Assembly: GCF_036884655.1 (NCBI RefSeq)
Contig: NC_088327.1
Location: 18,190,001 to 18,254,000, forward strand
Direction: 5' to 3'
DNA length: 64,000 nucleotides
Source: Musa acuminata AAA Group
Lineage: Eukaryota > Streptophyta > Magnoliopsida > Zingiberales > Musaceae
This document shows positions 45,175-56,111 of the stretch, one piece after another. Under the pieces are notes generated by a model. It did no database searches. It saw nothing but the letters and a program-made list of their open reading frames with translations, and was not told the DNA's origin. Both the position numbers and the translations under genes were made by a program. Position 1 is the first letter of the stretch, and each line of letters opens with the position of its first letter.

Positions 45175-46745
45175 GTGATCCAAACTTCCATTAAATCTTG
45201 TAATAATGCTTGCTTTCTTGTCGATTCTAAAGAAACTTGTGTACAAGTTATAGTAGTCCCTGTCATGTATTACTAGATTATTTATGTATGCTTATATAGT
45301 ATGCACGTGTCAAAATTTATCACTCAGATTATAGAATTAAATGTTCATCTGATAAGATTGCAGAAAGAATTTGCAACCAAATGGTTGTGTTTCTTTATAA
45401 ATATAAATGCAACAACCTTTCTTTTTTAGCAAAAAAAGAAAAAATGGTTTCTGTTTATGTACTTTAAGAAACATCTTTGTGAGCCTTAGATATGTGGGTG
45501 AATGATGATTCAAGTGGTTTGATATGGCCGTGTAGATGCTAGTAGAGTCAGCCGTCAAGGTTTTACAAATCAGCTTTGTTTTGGTTTTAGACAGGTTTAA
45601 AGTTATCCTTTTCAAGCATTTTCAGTTTTCCCACTTGCAATTTCATGTTTTTCAGTTATTCAAATAAAAAATTCAGAGAAAAAGTCAATGCTTCATGCTT
45701 AAACATTTTGACTAATCTGAATTTTGAATTATAGTTTGTTAGATTGGTGCTGAAATAAGCATGATTTCAGTAACTAGAGTGCTTAATAATGTTTTCGAAA
45801 AAGAAAAACACATTTTAAAAAATGTGTCATTTTGAATTCTCAATCGAGGTTTTGAATCTCGGTTTGGTACCAATGTTGGCTCTTGGATGGATTGATATGA
45901 CACTGGTACGGTTGGACATTCCATATGTCGGTACCCCCTGGTCGCTTGGCATGGATTCACCTAAAGAAGGGGAAAAAAGGTAGGGGAGAAGACATACATG
46001 GAGGTGGAAGAAGAGGTAAAATGCTTAAGCTAAGGTTGATAATAATATTATGCTCATCAGATCCTTATAAGTCAATCTTAGTCTTGCTCACTTCTGATGT
46101 GGGACTAATCAGAATGTTTTAATCTTACCTACTCAAGGACTTGATATCCTTGTCAAGGCTCAGCATAGCCCAAATCAAATCCTAGCATGGTGCATATGAG
46201 GCATAGCCCAATGGTGGCTCCACGCTGTGACGAGTCCTTTGATTTCATCCACGAGTAGCACTTTCCTACTCGAGCTCCCTCACCATGCTCAAATACTAGG
46301 TCAACTCTGACATCAAATGTCACAACCCGGACCTGATGGGCTAACTGGCCTATCAATTTCGTTTGGCCCAAACCACTAACTCAAACACTTAGTGCTTTCA
46401 GATAAGAGCTCATTCCTCAAAGGGTATAAAAGACCAGCAAGGTTCTCCAGAAATTTTCTTGCTAGCTGCTGTCTTTCCGTTTTGATTACTATTGGGCTGT
46501 TCCATCTATGTGTAGCTTAACTAAGACATAAGGATGGGTGGAGTCAATATTGAATTATTGACAACATGATTTTGTTTGTGATTTTCTTTTTCTTTCTTGT
46601 ATATCGATTTCAATCTCTAACTTGTATCAAATATGTTTTAGCTTCCTCTATCAAATGTTCATTTGGATAATTCAGTACAATTCAACAATTTCTTGAGTTC
46701 TCTATATAAAGAGTGTCTAGCTGACAACTTTTTTTATGTCTGCAG
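45175..46745 (+). other. Large intron of the KIN-4 fragment, with repeat-like insert
   Basis: 1.57-kb intron between the exons ending LEQKE and starting SEMKTFGG. The middle (about 45830-46450) differs in composition and reads like an inserted repeat: phrases such as TTTGGTACCAATGTTGG, GGTACCCCCTGG and a GC-richer stretch at 46180-46380. I cannot assign a family and see no clear terminal repeats. Confidence 0.45.
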
Positions 46746-48043
46746 TCTGAGATGAAAACTTTTGGGGGATGTGACACTCTTGTTCTCAAGCAACACTTTG
46801 GAAAGAAGCTCATGGAGCTTGAGGAAGAAAAAAGAACAGTGCAGGTTGATTAGATTTTCTTCAGTGCAACATACACAGATTTTTGAGTTTCTGCTTTTCT
46901 TTATCCATGCAACTAATGAGGAGTATTTCAGCAAGAGAGAGACAGGCTGTTATCTGAAGTGGAAAACCTTTCTGCTAACTCTGATGGACAAACACACAAA
47001 TTGCCAGATGACTACCTGCAGAAATTAAAGACCCTAGAAGCACAGGTGACTTTTTTTGCCTTGATTTTTTACCATAGGTTTTTTAATAGCTTTTCAGCCA
47101 AACTATATTATATTTCTTTTTTTTTATCCCATTTTCTAGACTTCATTTTTGCCAAATTATTCTTACAGATTATAAATCTCAAGAAGAAACAAGAGAACCA
47201 AGTTCAACTTCTAAAGCAAAAGCAAAGGAGTGATGAAGCAGCAAAGAAGCTGCAAGATGAAATACAATTCATTAAGGCTCAGAAGGTTGTTCTTTCAACT
47301 AAATATCTTCTATCACCATTCAAATCCATTCTGGTTCTTTTGTTTGGCACTGATACTGTTTCATTCTGCAGGTTCAATTGCAACATAAGATAAAACAAGA
47401 GGCAGAACAGTTTCGGCAGTGGAAGGCTTCTCGTGAGAAGGAACTTCTACAGGTATTTTTGCAGTGGCATGCATTATGCTCTTTAGGATTCGTGTTAGTA
47501 AAGCAAAGAAAATCTATTAAATTGTTTTAGTTGCAGCATATCTCATTTAAGTTATCTATTTTTCCTTTTGTTGGAAGTTGGAACTACATTCTTCTACTTT
47601 ATCATTCGTAAGAAAACATTACTCTTATCAGACCTAAAACACCACTATGTTGTCATGCATTTGGATGTTAACTTTTATCATGATATTTGTTTATTTAAAG
47701 GAAACATCAACTTGAATAGCATAAGGAAAATTTTCTTTTGGATAGTATGCCAACAAATAGCCTAAATTTATACATCCTTTTCTAGTCATCTAGCACAATC
47801 AATTAGCTTGGCGCTCATGTTATTGCATTTTTTCTCATGCATTATAAATTCATAATCTAACCTTTTGTTATAAAAGTAAGTTATTTGTGTCTTTTAGGTT
47901 ATTACATTTTTCTGTATAATTTTTTCTGGATTATAAATTTGAGTTTCATTTTGATGCACTGGCTCAATCAGTTAAGGAAAGAGGGAAGGAGAAATGAGTA
48001 TGAACGTCGGAAACTGCAAGCATTAAATCAGCGACAAAAAATG

Positions 48044-48934
48044 GTAGAATGTTTCTCTGAAGGGAGTCCTTTGTATGCTTTTTTTTTCTTAAGTTCATGC
48101 TAAGATTGAAGTTTGATTAGTTATGTTTTAATATACTGAGATATTGTTCAGTATTAGCCTGTCTGCATGTGGATTTTATGTAGTTCTATTCTTCTGTTTT
48201 AAGATATACTGTGTGGCTATTATATCTGCTCTACTCATAAAGTGAATTTACTGGTTCATTTTAAAGGATGAAGCTTACAATTGTTAGTCATACTACCAGC
48301 TCTTTGGATATTGGTCTTTTTTACAATTAGTTGTCAAATCATGTCCAACAGATATGCAATATAATAAGCTGAACAGTGGGTTGACTTGAGAAAAACATGA
48401 TGTTTAAGCTCTCAAAATGTATAGTGCATTTAGGAGGAAAAAGAAGATCCTTCGTAATATTTTTTTCAAATGGACAAGGTGGTAGATCTTCCTAATTTCA
48501 CATTGTTGTTGATGTTTAAGCTTTCAAACCCTTTGATGTCTATAATACAACATGACACATACATTTGTTTGGTTCTTAAGTAAATAATTTTATAAATGCA
48601 TTCAACAAAAAAAAAAGTTCATTTTTTATTACTGAATGCACCCTGCACAGAACATGGTGCAAACTCTGATAATTCAATTGCTGGTTGATTATAGTTCTTA
48701 TATATTAGCCATGATGTTGTTGAACTTCTCTATTAATAGCCTTCCACTTGTATTTGATTGTATTGTGATTATTTTTTTACCAATAAGAAATTGGATCATC
48801 TACTCATTCTTTTTCTTATTACTGGGCATATTCATCTTGATCTGCATATTCATTGAAAACATTGCTACAATTATTTTTTTTGCAATCGGAGCAGTTTGTA
48901 TGATATTCATTCAGGTAATTTTTCATTCCTGCAG
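48044..48934 (+). other. Intron of the KIN-4 fragment (891 bp)
   Basis: T-rich intron with GT and AG ends. It contains a chance open stretch rich in hydrophobic codons (48636-48983) that runs through the acceptor into the exon; no separate gene is supported. Confidence 0.6.
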
Positions 48935-49457
48935 GTTCTTCAGAGGAAGACAGAAGAGGCTGCAATGGCTACCAAGAAGTTGAAAGAGATGCTAGAAGCT
49001 CGAAAATCCTCAGCACGAGAAAACCCTGGTATATGAATTTTGAATTTACCTTGCAACCTGCACAAAACTTCTATTCTTAGTCATTCTTATATTTTCCAGT
49101 CATTGCTATTGGTAATTCGGCAATAATTCAGGTACGTGATTCAGATCTTTACCGACATTCATTTAATTCAGTCTATAATTATAAATACAGTTAGAACATA
49201 AAGACCCGAATCTTAAACTTCAGATCAATGAGAAGTCCTTGCAACAGTGGCTTGATCATGAGGTTGAAGTTTTGGTACATATGCATGAAGTTAGGGATGA
49301 ATATGAGAAACAATGTCAAATGTATGTAAATGGATGCTATTTTTATCTTTTAATTCCACTTTTGTAGCATGTTATTTTTCCTGATCAAATCCTTTAGCCT
49401 TTCTTCAAGAGATCGACCTTGGCAGAGGAGCTTTCTTTTTTTAAGCAAGAGGAAGCT

Positions 49458-49704
49458 ACAAGGCTAGACTAGTGGCCAAAAGTTTCAACCAAGAAGAAGG
49501 TATCGACTACGAAGAGACCTTCGCTCCTGTAATAAGATTAGAAGCCATTAGGATGCTCCTTGCCTATGCTAGTAGCAATGATTTTAAACTATTTCAAATG
49601 GATGTCAAAAGTGCTTTTTTGAATGGTTTTATTTTCAAATAAGTGTATGTTGAACAACCTCCCGGATTTAAAAATCTCTTCTTCTAATCATGTATTTAAA
49701 TTGT
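49458..49704 (+). pseudogene. Sirevirus RT fragment fused to the kinesin exon
   Basis: Begins within RT at [18 protein letters not shown], continues through [14 protein letters not shown] and [13 protein letters not shown], and decays after a stop at about 49638. It matches the D copy at 51570-51810. The left junction falls inside the last kinesin exon around the phrase CTACAAGGCTAG. The right junction passes directly into an LTR lacking its first ~70 bases, so RNase H, 3' non-coding region, polypurine tract and LTR start are deleted. Confidence 0.8.
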
Positions 49705-51357
49705 CTAACCTATATGATTAAGATAAGTGTGCAGGATTAACTACGATGAAAGTAAGACATGCAGCAGGAGTTGCGCCGAAGTCATGACAATGATCACGTT
49801 GGGAGTTCGAGAGCTCAACGGAAGTTCGGACAATCGTCGGAGGTTCTGCGGGAACAAATCCGAGAAGTCCATAAGCTTGCCAAAGAAGCTCGTCGGAACT
49901 CGCCAAGTGTATCGTCGCAAGTCCAGGAGTTTGCCGGAAGTCCGCAGGAGAATCACCGAGGGTTCATCGGATGATCGACGGAAGTTCGCCGGAAACTTGC
50001 CGGAAGAAGCGATTGACGCACCGGAGCAAGCTGCAGAAATTGTCTTAGGATTTATCGTAGTTAGCACAATGATTAAGTTGGTAATGGGAGGTGATCCCAT
50101 TAGCTTAATCTTGGGGCAATTGGGCCCTTGAAAAACTCAAATTGGGCCGAATGGATCTACCCATTCGGACCCTGATTGCTGTGGGAGGTGCAACCACCCC
50201 AGCCAGGAGGTGCAACCGCCTGGGCTCAGTCTCCAAGCGAGACTGGGCGGTGCAACCTCTCCTAACAGGAGGTAGCACCGCCTGAGCTCGGTCTTCGAGC
50301 TCTGGCAAGCGGTGCAACCGCCCCAGTCAGGAGGTGCAACCGCCTGAGCTCGGTCTTCGAGCTCTGGCAAAGAGGTGCAACCACCCCTAACAGAGGTGGC
50401 ACCGCCCAGAGGCTCAATCTTCGAGCTCTGCCAGGCGGTGCAACCGCCCCAGTCAGGAGGTGCAACCGCCTGATCCCGGAATTTCGGAAATTGATAGTTT
50501 TGAGCTCCAAATTTGAACTGGGTTGGGGTCTATAAATACCCCACCAATTCAGCACTGAAAGGTAGCAACTTACACTCGAAATCTTGATATCTTTCTGTGA
50601 TTCTTAGAGCTCAAAATTGTTGTAAAGGCCAAAAGTTCTCCTCCCTCTGTTCTTCAAAGTTTTGAGTTGTAAAGAGAGGAGCGAAAATTTCTGTAAGGGT
50701 TGTCTCCTAAGCCCGTCAAAAGGAGTGAAACTGTAAAAGGGTGGTTTGCCTTCGCCTATTGAAGGAAGGCCTCTAGTTGACGTCGGTGACCTCGTTTGTG
50801 GAGGAAGCCAAAAGTGGAGTAGGTCAAGATTGACCGAACCACTCTAAATCTCGGTTTGCATTTACTTTGAGCATTTTATCTTTACTGCAAACCTCCTAAA
50901 TAGCTACTGCCTTCTGCGCTTTTACGAACGAATTTCTAAGTTCAGAACTTTCCGAATCTGCGTTTAGACGTAAATCGACTTTTTCGTACGATCATTACTT
51001 TTCAGTTTACGTTTACGTTTTGATTTCAATCATAACTGCAAACTGCCTTTTGCGTATGTATAAAACATATCTCAAAGTTCAGTATCTTCAAAATTGTCAT
51101 TTAGACGTAAACTGGTTTTATCGTACGAACATCGCATTTCAGTTTGTGCTTGCATTCTGATTTTCATCATAAACTGCAAACTACCTTTGCAGATTTACTT
51201 TAACATCATCTCGCTTAATCTTATGTAATCTTAGAATCGGCCTTTACATCGAAATTGTTTTTTATCAAACGAACACAGCTTTCGGTTTTAATCGCTGAAA
51301 AATTTCCGCTGCACTAATTCACCCCCCCCCCCCCTCTTAGTGCTCTTGATCCTAACA
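49705..51357 (+). repeat. 5'-truncated Sirevirus LTR closing the rearranged block
   Basis: Starts at CTATATGATTAAG-like sequence that corresponds to about base 70 of the D and B LTRs, and ends GATCCTAACA at 51357. It has its own motif variant, GGAGGTGCAACCGCC, at 50180-50475, then TATAAATA at 50531-50538. A longer U5-like part contains a diverged triplicate with TTTCGTACGA-like phrases (50940-51290). The terminal stem GCACTAA/TTAGTGC is at 51311-51317 and 51337-51343 around a 13-base C run. The next base resumes element D, so this is the 3' end of an insertion into D. Confidence 0.82.
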
Positions 51358-52908
51358 AACGCCACCTTCCTTTCTCAAATAGAACCTAAATGCATTGACA
51401 AAGCCTTGAAAGATAATTCATACGTTATTGCAATGTAAGAGGACTTGAACCAATTTAAGAGGAATGAGGTATGGAAGCTTGTTCCTAGACCTAGTGACCA
51501 TTTAGTCATTGGTACTAAATAGATCTTTAGAAACAAGCAAGATGAATACGGTATCATGGTTAGAAACAAGGCTAGACTAGTGGCCAAAGGTTTCAACCAA
51601 GAAGAAGATATCGACTACAAAGAGACCTTTGCTCCTGTGGCAAGATTAGAAGTCATTAGGATACTCCTTGCCTATGCTAGTAGTAATGATTTTAAACTAT
51701 TTCAAATGGATGTCAAAAGTGCTTTCTTGAATGGTTTTATTTCCGAAGAAGTGTACGTTGAACAACCTCCCGGATTTAAAAATTCTCTTCTTCCTAATCA
51801 TGTATTTAAATTGACTAAGGCTCTCTATGGCTTAAAACAAGCTCCTAGAACTTGGTATGAAAGGCTTAGTTCCTTTCTTATTTTAAATAATTTTACAAAA
51901 GGCAAGGTTGATACTACATTATTTATCAAATATTTTAAAAATAATTTTCTTATTATTTAAATTTATGTTGACGATATTATTTTTGGTTCTTCGGATGAAT
52001 TACTATGTGAATCATTTGCCAAATGTATGAGTCATGAATTTGAAATGAGCTTAATGGGAGAATTAACCTTTTTTTTATTGTAAATTAAACAACTTAGTAA
52101 TTGTATATTTCTTAATCAATCTAAATATATATTCGAATTGTTAAAACGATTTAACATAGATAGTTCAAAAGTTATAAACACTCCTATAAGTACTTCCACT
52201 AAGTTAAACATGGACGAAAGTGGTGAAAGCTTTGATCAAAACACATATAAGGGAATGATTGGTAGTTTACTTTACCTCACCGCAACTAGATCGGATATCA
52301 TGTTTAGTGTAGGACTTTGTGCTAGGTTTCAAGCTAATCCTGAACTGTCTCATCTTAAAAGTGTTAAAAGAATCCTTAGATATCTTAAAGGAACTCCTAA
52401 TTTAGGATTATGGTATCCAAAATCCGATAATTTTGATTTAATAGCTTATGCAGATGCTTATTTTGACTGATGTAGGATAGATAGAAAAAGCACATTCAGA
52501 ATATGTCAATTTTTAGGACATGCACTTGTTTCTTAGACTTCCAAGAAACAAAATTCGGTTGCACTATCTACTGCGGAAGCCGAATACAACTGCAAGTGCA
52601 TGCTGTGCATAAGTTGTTTGGATGAAAAATACATTAGAAGACTATAGAATTTACTTAAAGAACATTCCCATAAAATGTGATAATACAAGTGCTATTTGTC
52701 TAACCAAAATCCAATTCAACACTCTAGAGCTAAGCATATTGACATTAGACATCACTTTATACGAGATCATGTCAATAATAATAATGCCATTCTAGAATTT
52801 ATTGATACAAAGCATCAATTAGTGGATATTTTTACAAAAGCCTTAAATGTAGATCAATTTGACTTTATTAAAAGGGAATTAGGCATATTGAATTGTCCTT
52901 GTGAATGA
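51358..52908 (+). pseudogene. Element D reverse transcriptase and RNase H (broken)
   Basis: Continues D's frame from 37752 (the linker residues [14 protein letters not shown] follow at once). RT shows [37 protein letters not shown] and an intact YVDD at about 51966-51977. A stop at 51958-51960 lies just before YVDD, and a frame loss occurs near 52075. RNase H continues (52138-52470, then to 52908) with indels around 52590 and 52708. Last codons as in B. Inactive, but it preserves the RT core that B lacks. Confidence 0.86.
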
Positions 52909-53999
52909 GCTTGATTGTATATATTTTTCAGAAATTTTTTATCCTCTTTTCGGTTTTCGTGGATTTGACTTCTTTCTTATTATTGTAAACCTCTATGCTA
53001 CCTTGACATGCGTTTGACATTATCCTAGTATATAATGTTGGATGTTTCTTTCTGAAATTTTGTCAACATTTTGATGACTCCTTCATCTTATTTTGGATGA
53101 TTTGATGTCTTCCTTGAATGATCAATATTAATGCCAAGTTGAAGCTTTGTTAATTTTGCCATCTCCTTTTCAAGATTTTTTCTTATGAGATGATTTTATG
53201 AATGGCTTCAATGATCACGAGTTTTATGCTTAAAACCTTATCTCCTTTTTGTTGATGACAAAGGGGGAGAAGAATGTGCAAAAGATTGATGACTTGTGCA
53301 AAATATGAATTGCAAAAGCTAATATGTTGTGTAATGCAAATGTCTTATATCCATCGATAGCATGACTTATATGAATTGCAAAAGCTTGTGTAATACAAAT
53401 ATCTTATATGCATCGATAGCATGACTTATATGAATTGCAAAAGCTTGTGTAATGCAAATGTCTTATATGCATTGCAAATGTGATAGCATGACTTATATAA
53501 ATTGCAAAAGCTTGTGTAATGCAAATATCTTATATACATCGCAAATGTGATAGCATGACTTATATGAATTGCAAAAGCTAATATATTGTATACTGCAAAT
53601 GTCTTATACGCATCGTAAAACTTTTTGAGAATATCGTAATATGAAAGTTTTTAGATTGGTTGTCGTTTCATCTCATGATCATATGAAATCATGCCTTACA
53701 TTTATATCATGAGATTTATGTTGAAAGTTCATATCTCTTGTCGAAATGATAATTATCTTTTATCATTCGACTTGAAAATAATTTTCATAGCTTGAAATTA
53801 TGAGAAATATGAAGTTTCATATTTGCTCATGCTTATAGAAAATAACGATAAGTTCAACAGATAGAACTTATCGGTTTGGGCTTGAATTCAAAGAAATTGA
53901 ATTCAAGAGTTTTTATCTTCTCATTATATGACATTAAGATAGGGGGAGTTATGGTTAACTCCGTCATCAATTGATTGTCATCATCAAAAAGGGGGAGAT
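52909..53999 (+). mobile_element. 3' non-coding region of element D
   Basis: About 1.1 kb without ORF, between pol and the 3' LTR. The first 75 bases match B's pol end; the rest, from ATTATTGTAAACCTC (52979), matches B only from about 56129. B's accessory cassette is therefore exactly what is missing here. It contains TTGATGACAAAGGGGGAGAA near 53252-53272, a minisatellite (53304-53620) and the terminal polypurine tract AAAAAGGGGGAGA (53986-53998). Confidence 0.82.
53304..53620 (+). repeat. Minisatellite in the 3' non-coding region of element D
   Basis: Five imperfect copies of a 60-68-bp unit containing TGAATTGCAAAAGC and CTTATATGCATCG, starting near 53305, 53371, 53431, 53499 and 53565. B's equivalent region (56440-56560) has only traces. 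Confidence 0.85.
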
Positions 54000-55269
54000 T
54001 ATTGAATCTCGGATTTTGATGATGAAATCAATTGATGGGTAAATTGATCTAATCTATATTATTGAGTCAAGTGTAGGATTAACTACGATAGCTTGAAGAC
54101 ATAAAGCAAGTCTACCGGAGTCAAGTTCGATGGGTGTTCGAGAATTCACCGAAAGTCTAAAGATTCATCGGAGATGCTACCGGAACCAACCGAGAAGAAA
54201 TCGGGGACTTGTCGAAGTTTTTGGAAGTCCACCGAAGAGATCGTCGGAGGTTCGTGGAGATCACTGAGAAGGCTCGGCTACTTGCTGAACTCGCCACAAG
54301 ATCAGGAGCCTACTGGGAGTCCACCAGAAGAAATCCGAGGGTGTAACGGAAGTCTGCCGGAAGATCGCCGGAAAGCTCACCGGAAGGAGACTCGACGTTT
54401 GCCGGTTGAAAACTTGCTTAGGACTATGTTTTTAGTTACGTAGTTTGCATGTAATTAGGGTTAGGATTAAGCGATAATCCTATATCTTTGTTAGGGGCCA
54501 ATTGGGCCCGATATTACCTAGTTTGGGCCAGATTTGAAGCCCATCTAGTGACCCATAGGGTTAGGCGGTGGCACCGCCCAGAACCCGAGGATCGGGCGGT
54601 GGTACCGCCAGACTGGGTGGTGGCACCACCCAGCACCCGAGAGGTCTGGTGGTGGCACTTCCAGTACACTATTAGTGTTAGACATTAACAGGCGGTGGCA
54701 CCACCAGCATCGGGAACCCAAGAGAATTCAAAATTTGGAGCCCAAATTTGAATCCTCTTAGGGCCTATAAATACTCCTCAATTCTCAGTAGAGAATACAC
54801 TTTTTGAGAAGCAATAGATTGAGACAAAAGCCTTTGTAAAGTTATTAGCAAGCCTTATTTTCAATTGCTTGAGTATTCACCTCCTTCCTTTTCGTTAAAA
54901 ATTTATAAGAGTGTGAACCACTTGTAAAAGTTGTAAGAAGGGTATTTGTCCTTCTTCTTCAAAGTGATTTGCTAGTGGAAGTTGGGAGCCTCATCGAAGA
55001 AGGCTTCGCAAGTGGATGTAGGTCATTTGACCGAACCACTTTAAATTGGTGTGTTCCTTGAATGTGTGAGTACTTACCTTTTTTAAATTGTTATTTGCAC
55101 TATAGCAAGCTTTCGTTTTCATCTTCTCACTTTACTCAAGTTATTGTCGAATCGAAATCTCCTTGCATTTACGAATTCGGTTTCAAACTTACAAGTTTTA
55201 ATCTACTATACTAATTCACCCGCCTCCCCCCCCCCCCCCCCCCCTCTTAGTGCCACTCCGATCCTAACA
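54000..55269 (+). repeat. Element D 3' LTR
   Basis: 1270-bp partner of 25382-26670, again starting TATTGAATC. The palindromic cluster is at 54560-54710 and TATAAATA at 54766-54773. The 19-base C run near its end (about 55226-55244) is much longer than in the 5' copy. It is followed by the target duplication CCTAC at 55270-55274. Confidence 0.9.
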
Positions 55270-55274
55270 CCTAC

Positions 55275-56111
55275 CTCTTGGGAACACAAATTCGAATCTT
55301 TGATAGCACTATATGTGAGTTAATTGGAATTGTCGAAAAGGATAGGGATTGTTATTTTAGAAATAAATGGGATATCAATGCAATCGGAGCAACTTACTCC
55401 GAAGCCTTAGAAACTGTTTTTGCAAATCCGAACCCAGGTATAATTCCTAAAAGTTACGAGCACTTATTGCCCTTTAACTCTAAATTTTTTTATCACATCA
55501 TGATAAGCATCCGACTTCCTAAACAATTTCATCATGATGAGATTAGTCAAATAGAGTTAAGTACTATGTATTGGATTATGACCGGCCAAAATAAGTATTT
55601 TGGATACTTAATCCGGCAACATATGCAGGACATAATAGCTAAAGACTCAATGTTACCGTATGAGAGGTTAGTCACTCGATTAATGCTTGCTTATAATATT
55701 TGTGTCTCACCCGATGAAGAAATAATCTAGGTTGATCGATTTAACACTATCAATAGAAACCTACTCAAGAGACTTAGGTGCACTTTTGGCAATGGTATAT
55801 TGATTAGACAACCTAGAAGGACTGATCCAGTTTCCTCACTAGTAGAACACCCTGAAACACCCATTTTTAAGGGAAATGAATCTCCTCCTCCTAGTCCCTT
55901 TAGTGCAGCACCTTCAGAACTAGCTCCTGCTTCATCTTCTGAAGATCTCATCATGGCAGAATTAAATCAAATCAAATCACAACAAGAGCAACTCAAATCA
56001 CAGCAAGAGCAAATCTAATTATAGCAAGTTGAAATTTTGAGAGAACTATGACAGATGAACCAGAAGATAGATGTCATGTATAGGAACTCTGGAATTCCTC
56101 CGAAGGAATAA
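55275..56111 (+). pseudogene. Accessory ORF of element B, C-terminal part
   Basis: In-frame continuation of 25088-25381 once element D and one CCTAC copy are discounted. An open stretch of 151 codons (55278-55730) holds the rest of the conserved-looking domain (SFxFF-free; FNSKFFYHIM, MYWIMTGQNKYFGYLI, YERLVTRLMLAYNI). After a TAG (55728-55730) the same frame continues through a Pro/Ser-rich linker to a Gln-rich heptad-like segment (IKSQQEQLKSQQEQI, about 55968-56015), probably a coiled coil. Three more stops precede the end at 56109-56111. Total length about 376 codons. No membrane segment is seen. Function unknown; a coiled-coil tail is also known in the env-like ORF of some Sireviruses. 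Confidence 0.62.

Larger units (their letters stand above)
43825..49457 (+). pseudogene. KIN4A: KIN-4A (FRA1-type) kinesin gene fragment, intron-containing, truncated at both ends
   Basis: Fourteen exons with consistent phases: 43825-43916, 44028-44141, 44569-44679, 44840-44933, 45059-45174, 46746-46844, 46932-47045, 47169-47285, 47372-47452, 47972-48043, 48935-49028, 49100-49131, 49224-49321, and a last piece 49409-49457. The first encodes the end of the motor domain ([20 protein letters not shown], then [10 protein letters not shown]); the rest encode the neck and long coiled coil, with EYLQAELACSR, LNRQLEQKE, QVQLLKQKQRSDEAAKKL, QEAEQFRQWKASREKELLQ, NEYERRKLQALNQRQKM and VLQRKTEEAAMATKKLKE. 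KIN-4 motors act on cortical microtubules in cell-wall deposition. About 350 N-terminal motor residues and the last ~130 residues are absent. The exons are free of stops, but the last acceptor reads CAA where CAG is expected. The fragment lies inside element D, so it is a captured genomic piece, not the working gene. Confidence 0.88.
25382..55269 (+). mobile_element. Element D: Sirevirus-lineage copia element, full span including nested insertions
   Basis: Complete element of about 8.3 kb without its insertions, with perfect 5-bp duplications CCTAC (25377-25381 and 55270-55274). Order: 5' LTR 25382-26670, primer site, gag (26723-28266), protease-integrase (36260-37752), RT-RNase H (51358-52908), 3' non-coding region, 3' LTR 54000-55269. 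Element E interrupts gag and the 37753-51357 block interrupts the integrase-RT linker. Its pol is close to B's, but the accessory cassette is missing. Confidence 0.88.

Noticed and set aside
48636..48983. Hydrophobic 115-codon ORF in a kinesin intron
   Set aside because: T-rich intron read in one frame and crossing a splice acceptor; no independent gene signs.
43825..49457. KIN-4 as a functional native gene with TE-filled introns
   Set aside because: Elements D, B and A continue exactly on the other side of it with target duplications, so it is enclosed by them. Motor exons and C-terminal exons are replaced by retroelement sequence.
53304..53620. Possible CRISPR-like repeat-spacer pattern
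   Set aside because: Units are directly adjacent and vary in length and sequence as in a minisatellite. Eukaryotic retroelement context.
25127..56018. Accessory ORF as a classical envelope gene
   Set aside because: No signal peptide, no convincing membrane segment, a basic N-terminus and a Gln-rich tail. Position alone is not enough for the name env.
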